From Bacillota bacterium (GTDB lineage: Bacteria; Bacillota; Clostridia; Christensenellales; Aristaeellaceae): a stretch of DNA of 18,966 nucleotides. Location: positions 1-18,966 of the forward strand of contig JAGVSV010000288.1 in assembly GCA_019137115.1 (NCBI GenBank), in the 5' to 3' direction. Shown piece by piece: positions 1 to 7,018 of this stretch (positions are counted from its first letter, which is position 1; every line of letters starts with the position of its first letter). Position numbers and translations under genes: made by a program. The notes below the pieces were generated by a model. That model was given only the letters and a program-made list of their open reading frames with translations, was not told where the DNA came from and did no database searches.

Positions 1-10
1 AGCCATTTGG

Positions 11-432
11 TCAGCAATCGGATTTCGCTGCGTCTGGCTTTTTGCCGTTTCGCATCGCCGTGACTTGCCGAACGCTGGGGTCATTGGATAGGCGTTGGTA
101 CGCTTCTGAGCCGAGCGGGTACAGGGCAACTTTGGCATCCTTGTTAAAATGGATGCCCCAGCCATCCATATCGCTTGGCCAGCGCGCTGGCGCGCAGGCA
201 GGGCTGGCCTTTGGAGAAGAACGCCGCCCGGCTGACTCCCTTTGCTTTTCCGGTTACGGCGTAGATCGCGTCATGCGAGGTGTATTGGTAAAGGCTGTCG
301 ATGAGCATCTCGTACATCTGGCGCGCAGCGGATTTTGGCTCCTTCTCCGGCGAGGCTTCTCCCTGCTGCAGCGGACAATCCTCCGCAACCCGGATGAACG
401 TGACTTCATAGGTTGGTGGTGTGCGTGCTCAT
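11..432 (-). pseudogene. DUF6157 family protein, frameshifted
   Basis: The minus strand encodes a protein I recognise as the DUF6157 family, whose function is unknown. The start ATG (432-430) follows a strong AGGGAGGAG site, and the stop TGA is at 13-11. Reading across two frame breaks gives about 138 residues, normal for the family. It begins M-S-T-H-T-T-N-Y-E-V-T-F-I-R-V-A-E-D-C and later contains FFSKGQPCLRASALAKRYGW, then GIHFNKDAKVALYPLG. Break 1 is one extra base at about 411-412: the frame as given stops after eight codons (HTTNL-stop), while skipping one base restores NYEV. Break 2 is a tandem CCATCCAT at 162-169; removing one CCAT restores KRYGWGIH. No other stop is seen, so the lesion is recent or is a sequencing error. 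The plus-strand ORF over this region is only its antisense shadow. Confidence 0.8.
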
Positions 433-610
433 GCAAACTCCTCCCTTTCCCTCCGTGTGACTTTCGACAGATCATGCCACGGTGCGCCGGATGTATTCAG
501 CACGCGTCCTGCGTTTCTGCCGTTCCTACCTTGACCCGGCTGCTCGGAAAACTGAAAGGAGCGCCGGAATGTTTTTTCGATGCATCGCCGTGAATTGGCG
601 AAATGGGCGC

Positions 611-639
611 TTGACAGGAGATGATCTGGTGCATATGAT
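611..639 (+). promoter_or_regulatory. Sigma-A promoter of the T-box/trp transporter operon
   Basis: A perfect TTGACA (611-616) and a TATGAT (634-639) are separated by 17 nt. The expected transcription start is near 645, about ten bases before the first helix of the T-box leader. The stretch from 433 to 610, between the DUF6157 start and this promoter, shows no convincing gene. Confidence 0.85.
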
Positions 640-650
640 GATCACATCAC

Positions 651-904
651 CTGTGAGGAAGAGGAGTACGCGGGGATTCGGTCAGTTCAGAGAGCCGCCG
701 GGGCTGGAAGTGCGGTGTGAACGATCTCGCGGAATGGGCTTCTGAGGGCAGCCCCAAACGGTGTATCCCAGTAGGGACTGACGGGAACCGCACCCGTTAT
801 CATGGCGGCGTATGTGTCGGCATACGGAGTCAAGTGGGCATTACGCCAATTTGAGTGGCACCGCGGATTTCCGCCTCAAAGCAAAAGCTTTGGGGCGTTT
901 TTTT
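651..904 (+). promoter_or_regulatory. T-box leader, tryptophan-specific (tRNA-Trp sensing)
   Basis: This is a complete T-box riboswitch that reads uncharged tRNA. Stem I has a basal helix (657-661 with 739-743) and a second helix (CGCGGGG 669-675 with TCTCGCG 725-731). Between them lies a specifier loop with AGTA (665-668) opposite GAATGGG (732-738), placing TGG (Trp) at 735-737. The distal AGAGAG (689-694) and GCTGGAAG (703-710) elements are present. The stem II region ends in the conserved ACCGCACCCGTTATC type sequence (about 787-799), and stem III is GTATG/CATAC (810-825). The antiterminator is TTTGAG (850-855) with CTCAAA (875-880), plus GCGGA/TCCGC (863-874), around the bulge TGGCACC (856-862). 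The bulge TGGC matches a tRNA ending GCCA, and G is the usual discriminator base of bacterial tRNA-Trp. Codon and discriminator therefore agree on Trp. Confidence 0.93.
872..904 (+). terminator. T-box regulated intrinsic terminator
   Basis: CGCCTCAAAGC (872-882) pairs with GCTTTGGGGCG (887-897) around an AAAA loop, followed by seven T (898-904). The left arm contains the CTCAAA used by the antiterminator, so the two folds exclude each other. This is the expected switch: uncharged tRNA-Trp favours read-through. Confidence 0.92.
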
Positions 905-935
905 GCGGAATACCGAACACCAGTAACGAGAGGAG

Positions 936-1109
936 ATGATCCCTGTGTACAAGCCCGTGCTTGTGCGCGTCTGGCGTCGGATGGGGTGCTTGAATGGGGT
1001 TCAAGGGGCCGCAGGTCGGATGAGAAAAAATCACGGACCTATGAAGGCAGCACAACGGAGTACAAGCCACACAAAAATCGTACAGCGTATTGAAGGAGAA
1101 ACAAAATGA
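936..1109 (+). CDS. Possible 57-residue leader ORF between the T-box and trpX
   Basis: An open frame from ATG 936 (or an in-frame GTG at 945, preceded by AGGAG with nine bases between) runs to TGA 1107-1109, which overlaps the trpX start as ATGA. The predicted protein is basic (Arg/Lys-rich), has one Trp and has no match I recognise. The exact ATGA overlap hints at translational coupling. However, trpX has its own good ribosome binding site and the composition is not clearly protein-like. It may be a chance ORF in a roughly 200-nt spacer. Confidence 0.2.
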   Translation: MIPVYKPVLVRVWRRMGCLNGVQGAAGRMRKNHGPMKAAQRSTSHTKIVQRIEGETK

Positions 1110-2080
1110 AGCGTTTGATCGCAATCGTCGCCCTGGTACTGATGGTTTCTTTGCCCTTTGCCACAATGGCGGAGCAGGACAAGGTTTTCAAAGTAGGCAT
1201 CGCGCAGTTTGCGGAGCACGGCTCGCTGGACAATACCAGGGAGGGCTTCATCTTAGGCATGAAGGAAAGCGGCTTTGAGGAAGGCGTCAACGTTACTTAC
1301 AACTATCTGAACGCCAGCGCCAAGATGGACATCGCGGCCAGTATCGCCTCGGTGATGGTGGACGGCGGCAGCGACCTGATCGTGGCCATCGCCACGCCCA
1401 TGGCAAAGGTGGCCTTTGAGACGGCCGATGACAAGATTCCGGTCATCTACAGCGTGGTATCGTTCCCGGTCAGCGCGCTTCTGTCCGACGCGGACGGCCT
1501 GGGCATGGGCAACACCACCGGCACCAGCGACCGCCTGCCCGTGGCCAAGCAACTGACGGTGATGCGCGAGATGCTGCCGGATGCCAAGACCATCGGCATC
1601 CTGTACACGCTGGGCGAGGTTAACAGCGTGGAGCAAGTGAAGGAATATGAGGAACTGGCGCCGGAGCACGGTTTTGAGATCCTCGCGCAGGGCATCACCG
1701 CCGGGCAGGACATCCCGCTGGCGGTGCCCGGCTTGATCAGCAAGTCCGATTGCGTGACGATGGTGCTGGACAACACCGTGGTGCAGTACCTGGACGTCGT
1801 GCTGGAAAGCGCGGATGAAGCCAAAATCCCGGTGTTCGGCAGCGAGATTGAGCAGGTCAAGCGTGGCTGCGTGGCGGCGCAGGGCCTGGATTACATTGAG
1901 CTGGGCCGCATGACTGGCGTGCTGGCAGCGCGGGTGCTAAAGGGCGAGGACGCGGCTAGCATCCCCTTCCAAATGGTGGAGGACAGCCAGCTGTACGTCA
2001 ACTTTGAAGCCTGTGAGCGGCTGGGCATTACCCTGACCGAGGATCTGACGGCGCGCGCCATCCGCACCGAAGCTGAGTAA
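1106..2080 (+). CDS. trpX: ABC transporter substrate-binding protein, TrpX-like (COG2984)
   Basis: This is a 324-residue extracytoplasmic solute-binding protein that should capture the substrate, probably tryptophan, and deliver it to the permease encoded next. Residues 1-22 form a signal peptide with a hydrophobic core and a likely ATMA/EQ cleavage site. The mature part opens with VFKVGIAQFAEHGSLDNTRE and continues in the ABC_sub_bind (COG2984) pattern, including DLIVAIATPMAKVAF and IPVIYSVV. The start is supported by GAAGGAG (1090s) at good spacing. The Trp assignment comes from the T-box upstream, since the COG2984 family alone does not fix substrate. There is no Cys lipobox at the end of the signal peptide, which is odd for a binding protein in a single-membrane bacterium. 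Confidence 0.88.
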   Translation: MKRLIAIVALVLMVSLPFATMAEQDKVFKVGIAQFAEHGSLDNTREGFILGMKESGFEEGVNVTYNYLNASAKMDIAASIASVMVDGGSDLIVAIATPMAKVAFETADDKIPVIYSVVSFPVSALLSDADGLGMGNTTGTSDRLPVAKQLTVMREMLPDAKTIGILYTLGEVNSVEQVKEYEELAPEHGFEILAQGITAGQDIPLAVPGLISKSDCVTMVLDNTVVQYLDVVLESADEAKIPVFGSEIEQVKRGCVAAQGLDYIELGRMTGVLAARVLKGEDAASIPFQMVEDSQLYVNFEACERLGITLTEDLTARAIRTEAE

Positions 2081-2094
2081 AGCGGGAGCACTGC

Positions 2095-3000
2095 ATGGAC
2101 ATCCTTCGAACCTTTATCGCCACCATGCCCAGCACCCTGGAACAGGGCCTGATCTACGCCGTCATGGTGCTGGGCGTGCTGATCACCTACTCGATCCTCA
2201 ACTTCCCGGATATGACGGTGGATGGCAGCTTCCCGATGGGCGGCGCCATCTCCACCATGCTGATTCTCAATGGCTGGGGCCCTGTGCCGGCGCTGCTTGT
2301 GGCAGCGCTGGCCGGCGCCCTGGCCGGGCTGTGCACCGGGCTTATCCACGTCAAGTTAAAGGTGCGCGATCTGTTCTCCGGCATCATCATGATGACGGCG
2401 CTGTACTCGATCAACCTGCGCATCACGGGCGGCATGTCCATGGTGTCGCTGCCCCGCACGGCCACCACGCTGTTTCGCAACAACGCGGTCAGCGACCTGC
2501 TGCCCCGGTCGGTGGCGGTGATCGTGATCGCCCTGCTGGTGGTAGCCGTGCTCAAAATCCTGCTGGACGCGTTTCTGAGAACGCGCGCGGGCTACCTGCT
2601 GCGCGCCACCGGTGATAACGAAGCGGTGGTGACTTCGCTGGCGCGCGACAAGGGCACGGTGAAGATCGTGGGACTGATGCTGGCCAACGCGCTGGTCTCG
2701 CTGTCCGGCGGCATTCTGTGCCAGCAGCAGCGGCTGTTTGAGGTGTCCATGGGCACCGGGATGATGGTGCTTTCGCTGGCCAGCGTGATCATCGGCATCA
2801 ACCTGTTCCGCCGGTGGGACAGGGTGCGCAATACGACCGCCGTGATCGTGGGCAGCATCATCTACAAGGTGTGCTATTCGTTTGCCATCGCCTGCGGCTT
2901 GAGGCCCAGCGACTTAAAGCTCGTCACGGCGCTGCTGTTCCTGGCGGTTCTCTCCGCCGGGCTGATCAAGAAAGGCGGGAAACTGCATGCTCGCGCTTGA
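2095..3000 (+). CDS. trpY: ABC transporter permease, TrpY-like (COG4120)
   Basis: This 301-residue polytopic membrane protein forms the channel of the importer. It is of the BPD_transp_2/COG4120 type that pairs with COG2984 binding proteins. The N-terminal part includes GLIYAVMVLGVLITYSILNF and PDMTVDGSFPMGGAISTMLI, typical of the family, and about eight to nine hydrophobic segments follow. A cytoplasmic loop near residues 160-200 (LRTRAGYLLRATGDNEAVV, then LARDKGTVKIVGL) fits the contact region for the ATPase. A GGAG site lies just before ATG 2095, 14 nt after the trpX stop. The 3' end overlaps the ATPase gene by 14 nt, indicating one transcript and coupled translation. Confidence 0.88.
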   Translation: MDILRTFIATMPSTLEQGLIYAVMVLGVLITYSILNFPDMTVDGSFPMGGAISTMLILNGWGPVPALLVAALAGALAGLCTGLIHVKLKVRDLFSGIIMMTALYSINLRITGGMSMVSLPRTATTLFRNNAVSDLLPRSVAVIVIALLVVAVLKILLDAFLRTRAGYLLRATGDNEAVVTSLARDKGTVKIVGLMLANALVSLSGGILCQQQRLFEVSMGTGMMVLSLASVIIGINLFRRWDRVRNTTAVIVGSIIYKVCYSFAIACGLRPSDLKLVTALLFLAVLSAGLIKKGGKLHARA

Positions 3001-3760
3001 GCACGTCACCAAAACCTACAACCCGGGCACCATCCGCGAGATGTGCCTGTTTGACGATTTTTCCGTGCAGTTCAAAAAGGGCGAGTTTGTGTCCATCGTG
3101 GGCAGCAACGGCTCGGGCAAAACCTCGCTGCTGAACATCCTGTGCGGCTCCATCGGCATTGAGGACGGGCATGTGCTGATGGACGGTCGTGACATCACCC
3201 GCGAAAAGGAGTTCGCACGTTCGCGCCACATCGGGCGCATTCACCAGAACCCGGCGGTGGGCACGTGCGCGTCGATGACCCTGCTGGAAAACCTGTCGCT
3301 GGCTGACAACAAGGACAAGCGCATGGGACTGCGCCGCGGCACCGACAAAACCCGGGTGGACACCTACCGCGAGATGCTCAGGCCCCTGGACATGGGGCTT
3401 GAGAACATGCTGGAGACGCGCGCGGGCGCGCTGTCCGGCGGGCAACGGCAGGCGCTGGCGATGGTCATGAGCATCATGACGCCGGTGGAATACCTGATCC
3501 TGGATGAACACACCGCGGCTCTGGACCCGCGGGCCGCCGACACCATCATGGACATGACCGACCGGATCGTGAAGGACATGCAGTTAACCGCCATCATGGT
3601 CACCCACAACCTGCGCTATGCCGTGCAGCACGGCACGCGCCTGCTGATGATGCACCAGGGCGACATCGTAATGGACGTGCAGGGTGAGGAAAAGGACGCC
3701 ACCAAGATGGATGACCTGCTCAAGGTTTTCAATGAAATTAGCATTGAGTGCGGGAACTGA
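2987..3760 (+). CDS. trpZ: ABC transporter ATP-binding protein, TrpZ-like (COG1101)
   Basis: This 257-residue cytoplasmic ATPase energises the importer. The visible motifs are Walker A GSNGSGKT (39-46), the Q-loop Gln at 87, signature LSGGQ (149-153), Walker B LILD ending at D173 with catalytic E174, and the switch His at 207 (VTHN). The insertion DNKDKRMGLRRGTDKTRVD (about 107-125) is typical of COG1101 partners of COG2984 binding proteins. It overlaps the permease gene by 14 nt. All catalytic residues are present and no truncation is seen. Substrate specificity is inferred from the upstream Trp T-box. Confidence 0.9.
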   Translation: MLALEHVTKTYNPGTIREMCLFDDFSVQFKKGEFVSIVGSNGSGKTSLLNILCGSIGIEDGHVLMDGRDITREKEFARSRHIGRIHQNPAVGTCASMTLLENLSLADNKDKRMGLRRGTDKTRVDTYREMLRPLDMGLENMLETRAGALSGGQRQALAMVMSIMTPVEYLILDEHTAALDPRAADTIMDMTDRIVKDMQLTAIMVTHNLRYAVQHGTRLLMMHQGDIVMDVQGEEKDATKMDDLLKVFNEISIECGN

Positions 3761-3772
3761 TCCTGTTATAGA
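3744..3772 (+). promoter_or_regulatory. Possible internal promoter at the end of trpZ
   Basis: TTGAGT (3744-3749), a 17-nt spacer and TATAGA (3767-3772) resemble a sigma-A promoter. The -10 ends only three bases before ATG 3776, so transcripts from here would be leaderless or would start inside the codon. The site fits the lack of a ribosome binding site for the next gene but could be chance. Confidence 0.3.
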
Positions 3773-3775
3773 ATC

Positions 3776-5362
3776 ATGATCCGGATCAACGACGTTCGCG
3801 TGCCGCTGGACGCGCCGGAAACCGCGCTGCGGGACTCTGCCGCGCGCAGGTTGGGCATTTCCCCCAAACAAATACAGGTGCTCCGCATCGCGCGCAAGAG
3901 CATTGACGCGCGCGACAAGGGCGCCATTTTGTTGGTGTACGCGCTGGAGGTGGAAGTCGCAGGCGATGAAGCCGCCATCGTCCAAAGGGCGGGCAAGGGC
4001 GCCAGCGCGGTGGAACCGCAGCCCGCCTTTCGCGTGCCACAGGTACAGGCATCCGCGCGCCCGGTCGTGGTGGGCTTTGGCCCCTGCGGGATTGCCGCCG
4101 CGCTGTATCTGGCGCACGCGGGATTGGAGCCCATTGTGCTGGAGCGCGGCGCGCCGGTACAACAGCGGATGCTCGACATCGGCGCGTACATGCGCGAAGG
4201 GCTGCTCAACGAGGAAAGCAATTTGCAGTTCGGCGAGGGCGGGGCGGGCGCGTTTTCCGACGGCAAGCTAACCACCGGCATCAAGGACCCGCTGTGCCAG
4301 GTGGTGCTCGACGCGCTGGTTGCGCACGGCGCGCCCGAGGAAATCCTTTACCTGCAGCGCCCCCACATCGGCACCGACAAGCTGCCGCAGGTGGTGGCTT
4401 CCATGCGGCGCAAAGTTGAAGCATTGGGCGGGCAGGTGCTGTTTCATACCAGGCTGACCGGCCTGGAAACCCATCACGGGGTGGTGGTTGGCGTGCGGTA
4501 CGAGCAGGATGGACAGGAACATGTGCTGCCTGCCCAAAGGGTGTTGCTGGCGCTGGGGCACAGCGCGCGCGACACGCAGCGCATGCTACGGGACGCGGGG
4601 CTTCTGATGTCGCCCAAGCCGTTTTCGATGGGCGTGCGCATTGAGCACCCGCAGGAGTTGATCGACCGCGCGCAGTATGGCGCTTCGGCAGGGCACGAAA
4701 AGCTGCCGCCTGCCGAGTATCATTTGAGCGCGCGCACCAGGGACGGGCGCGGCGTGTACACCTTCTGCATGTGCCCGGGCGGCCGCGTGATGGGCGCATC
4801 CAGCGAGCAGGGGCACCTGTGTGTGAACGGCATGAGCCGGTTTTTGCGCGACGCACCCAATGCCAACAGCGCGCTGCTGGTGGACGTGCGGGTGGAGGAC
4901 TATTTTCGCAACGATCCGCTGGATGGCTTTGCGTTCCAGCGACGGTTTGAGCAGTTGGCGTACCAGGCAGGCGGCGGTGGCTTTACCGCCGTTGTGCAGC
5001 GGGTGGCGGATTTCCTGAAAGGACAGGCCTCAACGGCGTTGGGCGCGGTCAAGCCCAGCTACCTGCCCGGCGTGGTGCCGGGGGATGTGGCGGCGCTGCT
5101 GCCGGACTTTGTGGCAGAAGGCATCCGGGAGGGCATCCTGCGTTTTGACCGGCAGATCCGCGGGTTTGCGCTGCCCGACGCGGTGCTGACCGGCGTGGAG
5201 ACGCGTTCGTCCTCCCCGGTGCGCGTGACACGGGACGACAATAAGATGGGCAGCATCGCGGGCGTCTTCCCCGCCGGGGAGGGCGCCGGACATGCGGGTG
5301 GCATCATGAGCGCCGCGGTGGACGGCCTGCGTTCGGCGCAGGCGCTGATCGCATCGATGTAG
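3776..5362 (+). CDS. FAD-dependent dehydrogenase, COG2509 family
   Basis: This is a 528-residue NAD(P)/FAD-dependent oxidoreductase of the uncharacterised COG2509 type. An N-terminal alpha/beta domain (about 1-90, starting MIRINDVRVPLD) precedes the Rossmann FAD site VVVGFGPCGIAAALYLA (97-113), with the ribose-binding Glu in VLERG (121-125). A family-typical QFGEGGAGAFSDGKLTTG block follows (151-168). The C-terminus has the FAD-closing segment AGEGAGHAGGIMSAAVDG. The length is normal for the family. The reaction and substrate are unknown. It starts 15 nt after trpZ with no clear Shine-Dalgarno, yet the start matches the family N-terminus. It may be read from the T-box operon, from its own weak promoter, or both. 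Confidence 0.85.
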   Translation: MIRINDVRVPLDAPETALRDSAARRLGISPKQIQVLRIARKSIDARDKGAILLVYALEVEVAGDEAAIVQRAGKGASAVEPQPAFRVPQVQASARPVVVGFGPCGIAAALYLAHAGLEPIVLERGAPVQQRMLDIGAYMREGLLNEESNLQFGEGGAGAFSDGKLTTGIKDPLCQVVLDALVAHGAPEEILYLQRPHIGTDKLPQVVASMRRKVEALGGQVLFHTRLTGLETHHGVVVGVRYEQDGQEHVLPAQRVLLALGHSARDTQRMLRDAGLLMSPKPFSMGVRIEHPQELIDRAQYGASAGHEKLPPAEYHLSARTRDGRGVYTFCMCPGGRVMGASSEQGHLCVNGMSRFLRDAPNANSALLVDVRVEDYFRNDPLDGFAFQRRFEQLAYQAGGGGFTAVVQRVADFLKGQASTALGAVKPSYLPGVVPGDVAALLPDFVAEGIREGILRFDRQIRGFALPDAVLTGVETRSSSPVRVTRDDNKMGSIAGVFPAGEGAGHAGGIMSAAVDGLRSAQALIASM

Positions 5363-5371
5363 CGCGCCAAC

Positions 5372-5400
5372 TTTACATTTGACGGCCTTGCGCATATCCT
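5372..5400 (+). promoter_or_regulatory. Sigma-A type promoter for the HlyD-like gene
   Basis: TTTACA (5372-5377) and TATCCT (5395-5400) are separated by 17 nt, ten bases after the previous stop codon. The expected start near 5407 leaves a short leader carrying CCGGAGG before GTG 5449. Confidence 0.55.
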
Positions 5401-5448
5401 ATGGAAGCCGCAGGTTGCGGTGATAACACGACAAATCCGGAGGTATGC

Positions 5449-6929
5449 GTGTCCCAACCCCCTGACAACCGATGGGGACCTGCCCCGCAGCAGCCTGACC
5501 CTTACCAGCCACCGCAGAGCCCCTGGGGTCAGCCCGAACAGCCTGATCAGCGCCCGTCCCGGGCGCATGTACAGCCGCCCTCTGCCCCGCTGCCCACGTA
5601 TGGCGACGAGGAGGATGACGGCTATTTTACCGCTGCCCGCCCGATGCGGGAACCGGAGCCCGCGCAAAACGTTATGCCCGCCCCGCCGCCCTACCAGGGC
5701 GACCTGCGCCCCACTGGGCCCGCCAACGGCACCTTTTATGAGCCCGCCGGGATGGCGCCGCCGCCGGGTGAGGAACCGCCGGAGCGCATCCCCTACCAGG
5801 CGCCCGAACGGCCGGGCCGCATGAGCCTGTACACCGGCATCACGGTGATCATCCTGCTGCTGGTGTTTGGCGGGCTGGCGCTTTCCCAGATGCTGCGCAC
5901 GCAGAGCGAAAAAACCGCGGTGGTGGCCATCAGCCGCCAGGGCTCGACCTATGCCGGCAAGGCGATCATCGTGCGCAACGAAAGCGCCTATTCGCAGGAA
6001 AGCGTATCGATGGTGCGCTATGCCGCCGAGGAAGGGCAGCCGGTGTCGCGCGGCGACCCGGTGTGCACGGTCTATACCTCAGGCCTAAGCAACCGGGAGT
6101 TGACCAGCCTGCGAAACTACCGGCGGCAGATCAAGGAATACCTGAAAATTCTGGTGGCTTCCACCGACACCCCGGACACGCGCCTGCAGCGCGCCGAAAC
6201 CCTGGTGCTGGAGCGCGCCACCGAAACCCAGGCGCTGGTGCGCGGCGCGGTGGGCAACATGATCAACCAGGAAGCGCTGCTGCGCGAAGCAATGACGGCG
6301 CGCTACACCTATCTGCGGCAGAAATACCCGGACGACACCAAGCTGACGCGGCTGTATGACAATGAAAGCAACCAGCTGCAGCGCATCGAAACCTGGACCA
6401 AGCAATTTCCCGCCAGCGACAACGGCCTGGTCAGCTTTTACACCGACGGCTTTGAAGCGGCCCGGATGCCTTCAAGCCGCTGGCCAACCACACGGACATC
6501 TTCCGCCTGGTGCGGCAGTTCAACTGGGCGGTGCTGCTGATGTCGGACAACCAGGCGTGGAACCCGGTGCCCGGCGAGATCTACCAGATGATCATCGAAA
6601 GCTTTGACAGCACCACTGTGTCGGCCACCGTGGAAAGCGTGACCCGCGCCGGCGGCGAGCTGCTGGTACGCTTGAGCGTGCCGGACTCGGTGGAGCCGGT
6701 GCTGTACGTGCGCAACTGTCAGGTGCAGTTGAGCACCACGACGATCACCTATGCCGTGCCCCAGGCGGCCTTGCGCGAGCAGGGCGGCATGGTGGGCGTG
6801 GTGGTGCGTTTCCGCGAGGGCGACTACCTGGTGCCAGTCACGGTGCTGTCCACCGAGGGCAACCTGGCGCACGTGCTGCCGGTGGACAGCGGCTTCCTGT
6901 ATGAAGGCCTGACGGTGCGGGTATTCTGA
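5449..6929 (+). CDS. HlyD-like membrane protein of the sepF locus, frameshifted
   Basis: This is a single-pass membrane protein with an adaptor-like extracytoplasmic domain, of the HlyD-type often annotated next to sepF in Clostridia. Its true partner is unknown. I choose GTG 5449, which follows CCGGAGG (5437-5443) with five bases between; an upstream ATG at 5401 lacks such a site. Residues 1-124 are Pro/Gln-rich and probably disordered in the cytoplasm. Residues 127-149 form one membrane helix. A beta-rich start (KTAVVAISRQGSTYAGKAII) and a helical hairpin follow. The frame breaks at about 6461-6465: FEAA then reads into nonsense ending at 6540. The minus-one frame continues as DAFKPLANHTDIFRLVRQFN and on to a conserved-looking C-terminal domain ending at 6929. 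Restored length is about 493 residues. The break lies in GCGGCCCGGA, so a lost base is plausible. Confidence 0.75.
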
Positions 6930-6933
6930 CAAG

Positions 6934-6962
6934 TTGCAAAGAATGGCCCCGATGCATATAAT
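6934..6962 (+). promoter_or_regulatory. Sigma-A promoter of the sepF-divIVA-fructokinase operon
   Basis: TTGCAA (6934-6939), a 17-nt spacer and a perfect TATAAT (6957-6962) begin five bases after the stop of the HlyD-like gene. The start is expected near 6969, giving a roughly 50-nt leader with AAGGAGG (7005-7011) before ATG 7019. Confidence 0.8.
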
Positions 6963-7018
6963 GTACTGGTTATTCCTTGGGGCCTGAGCGCCCTGGGTAT
7001 GGGCAAGGAGGATACGGC

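Noticed and set aside
42..593. Plus-strand open frame of 183 codons at the left edge
   Set aside because: It is antisense to the DUF6157 gene, whose minus-strand reading gives a recognisable protein with a strong ribosome binding site.
433..610. Possible small gene between DUF6157 and the T-box promoter
   Set aside because: Open frames there have no ribosome binding site at proper spacing and no recognisable protein; one runs through the T-box itself.
6455..6470. Programmed ribosomal frameshift in the HlyD-like gene
   Set aside because: No slippery heptamer or A/T-rich shift site is seen at the switch; it lies in a GC-rich stretch where a lost base is the simpler explanation.
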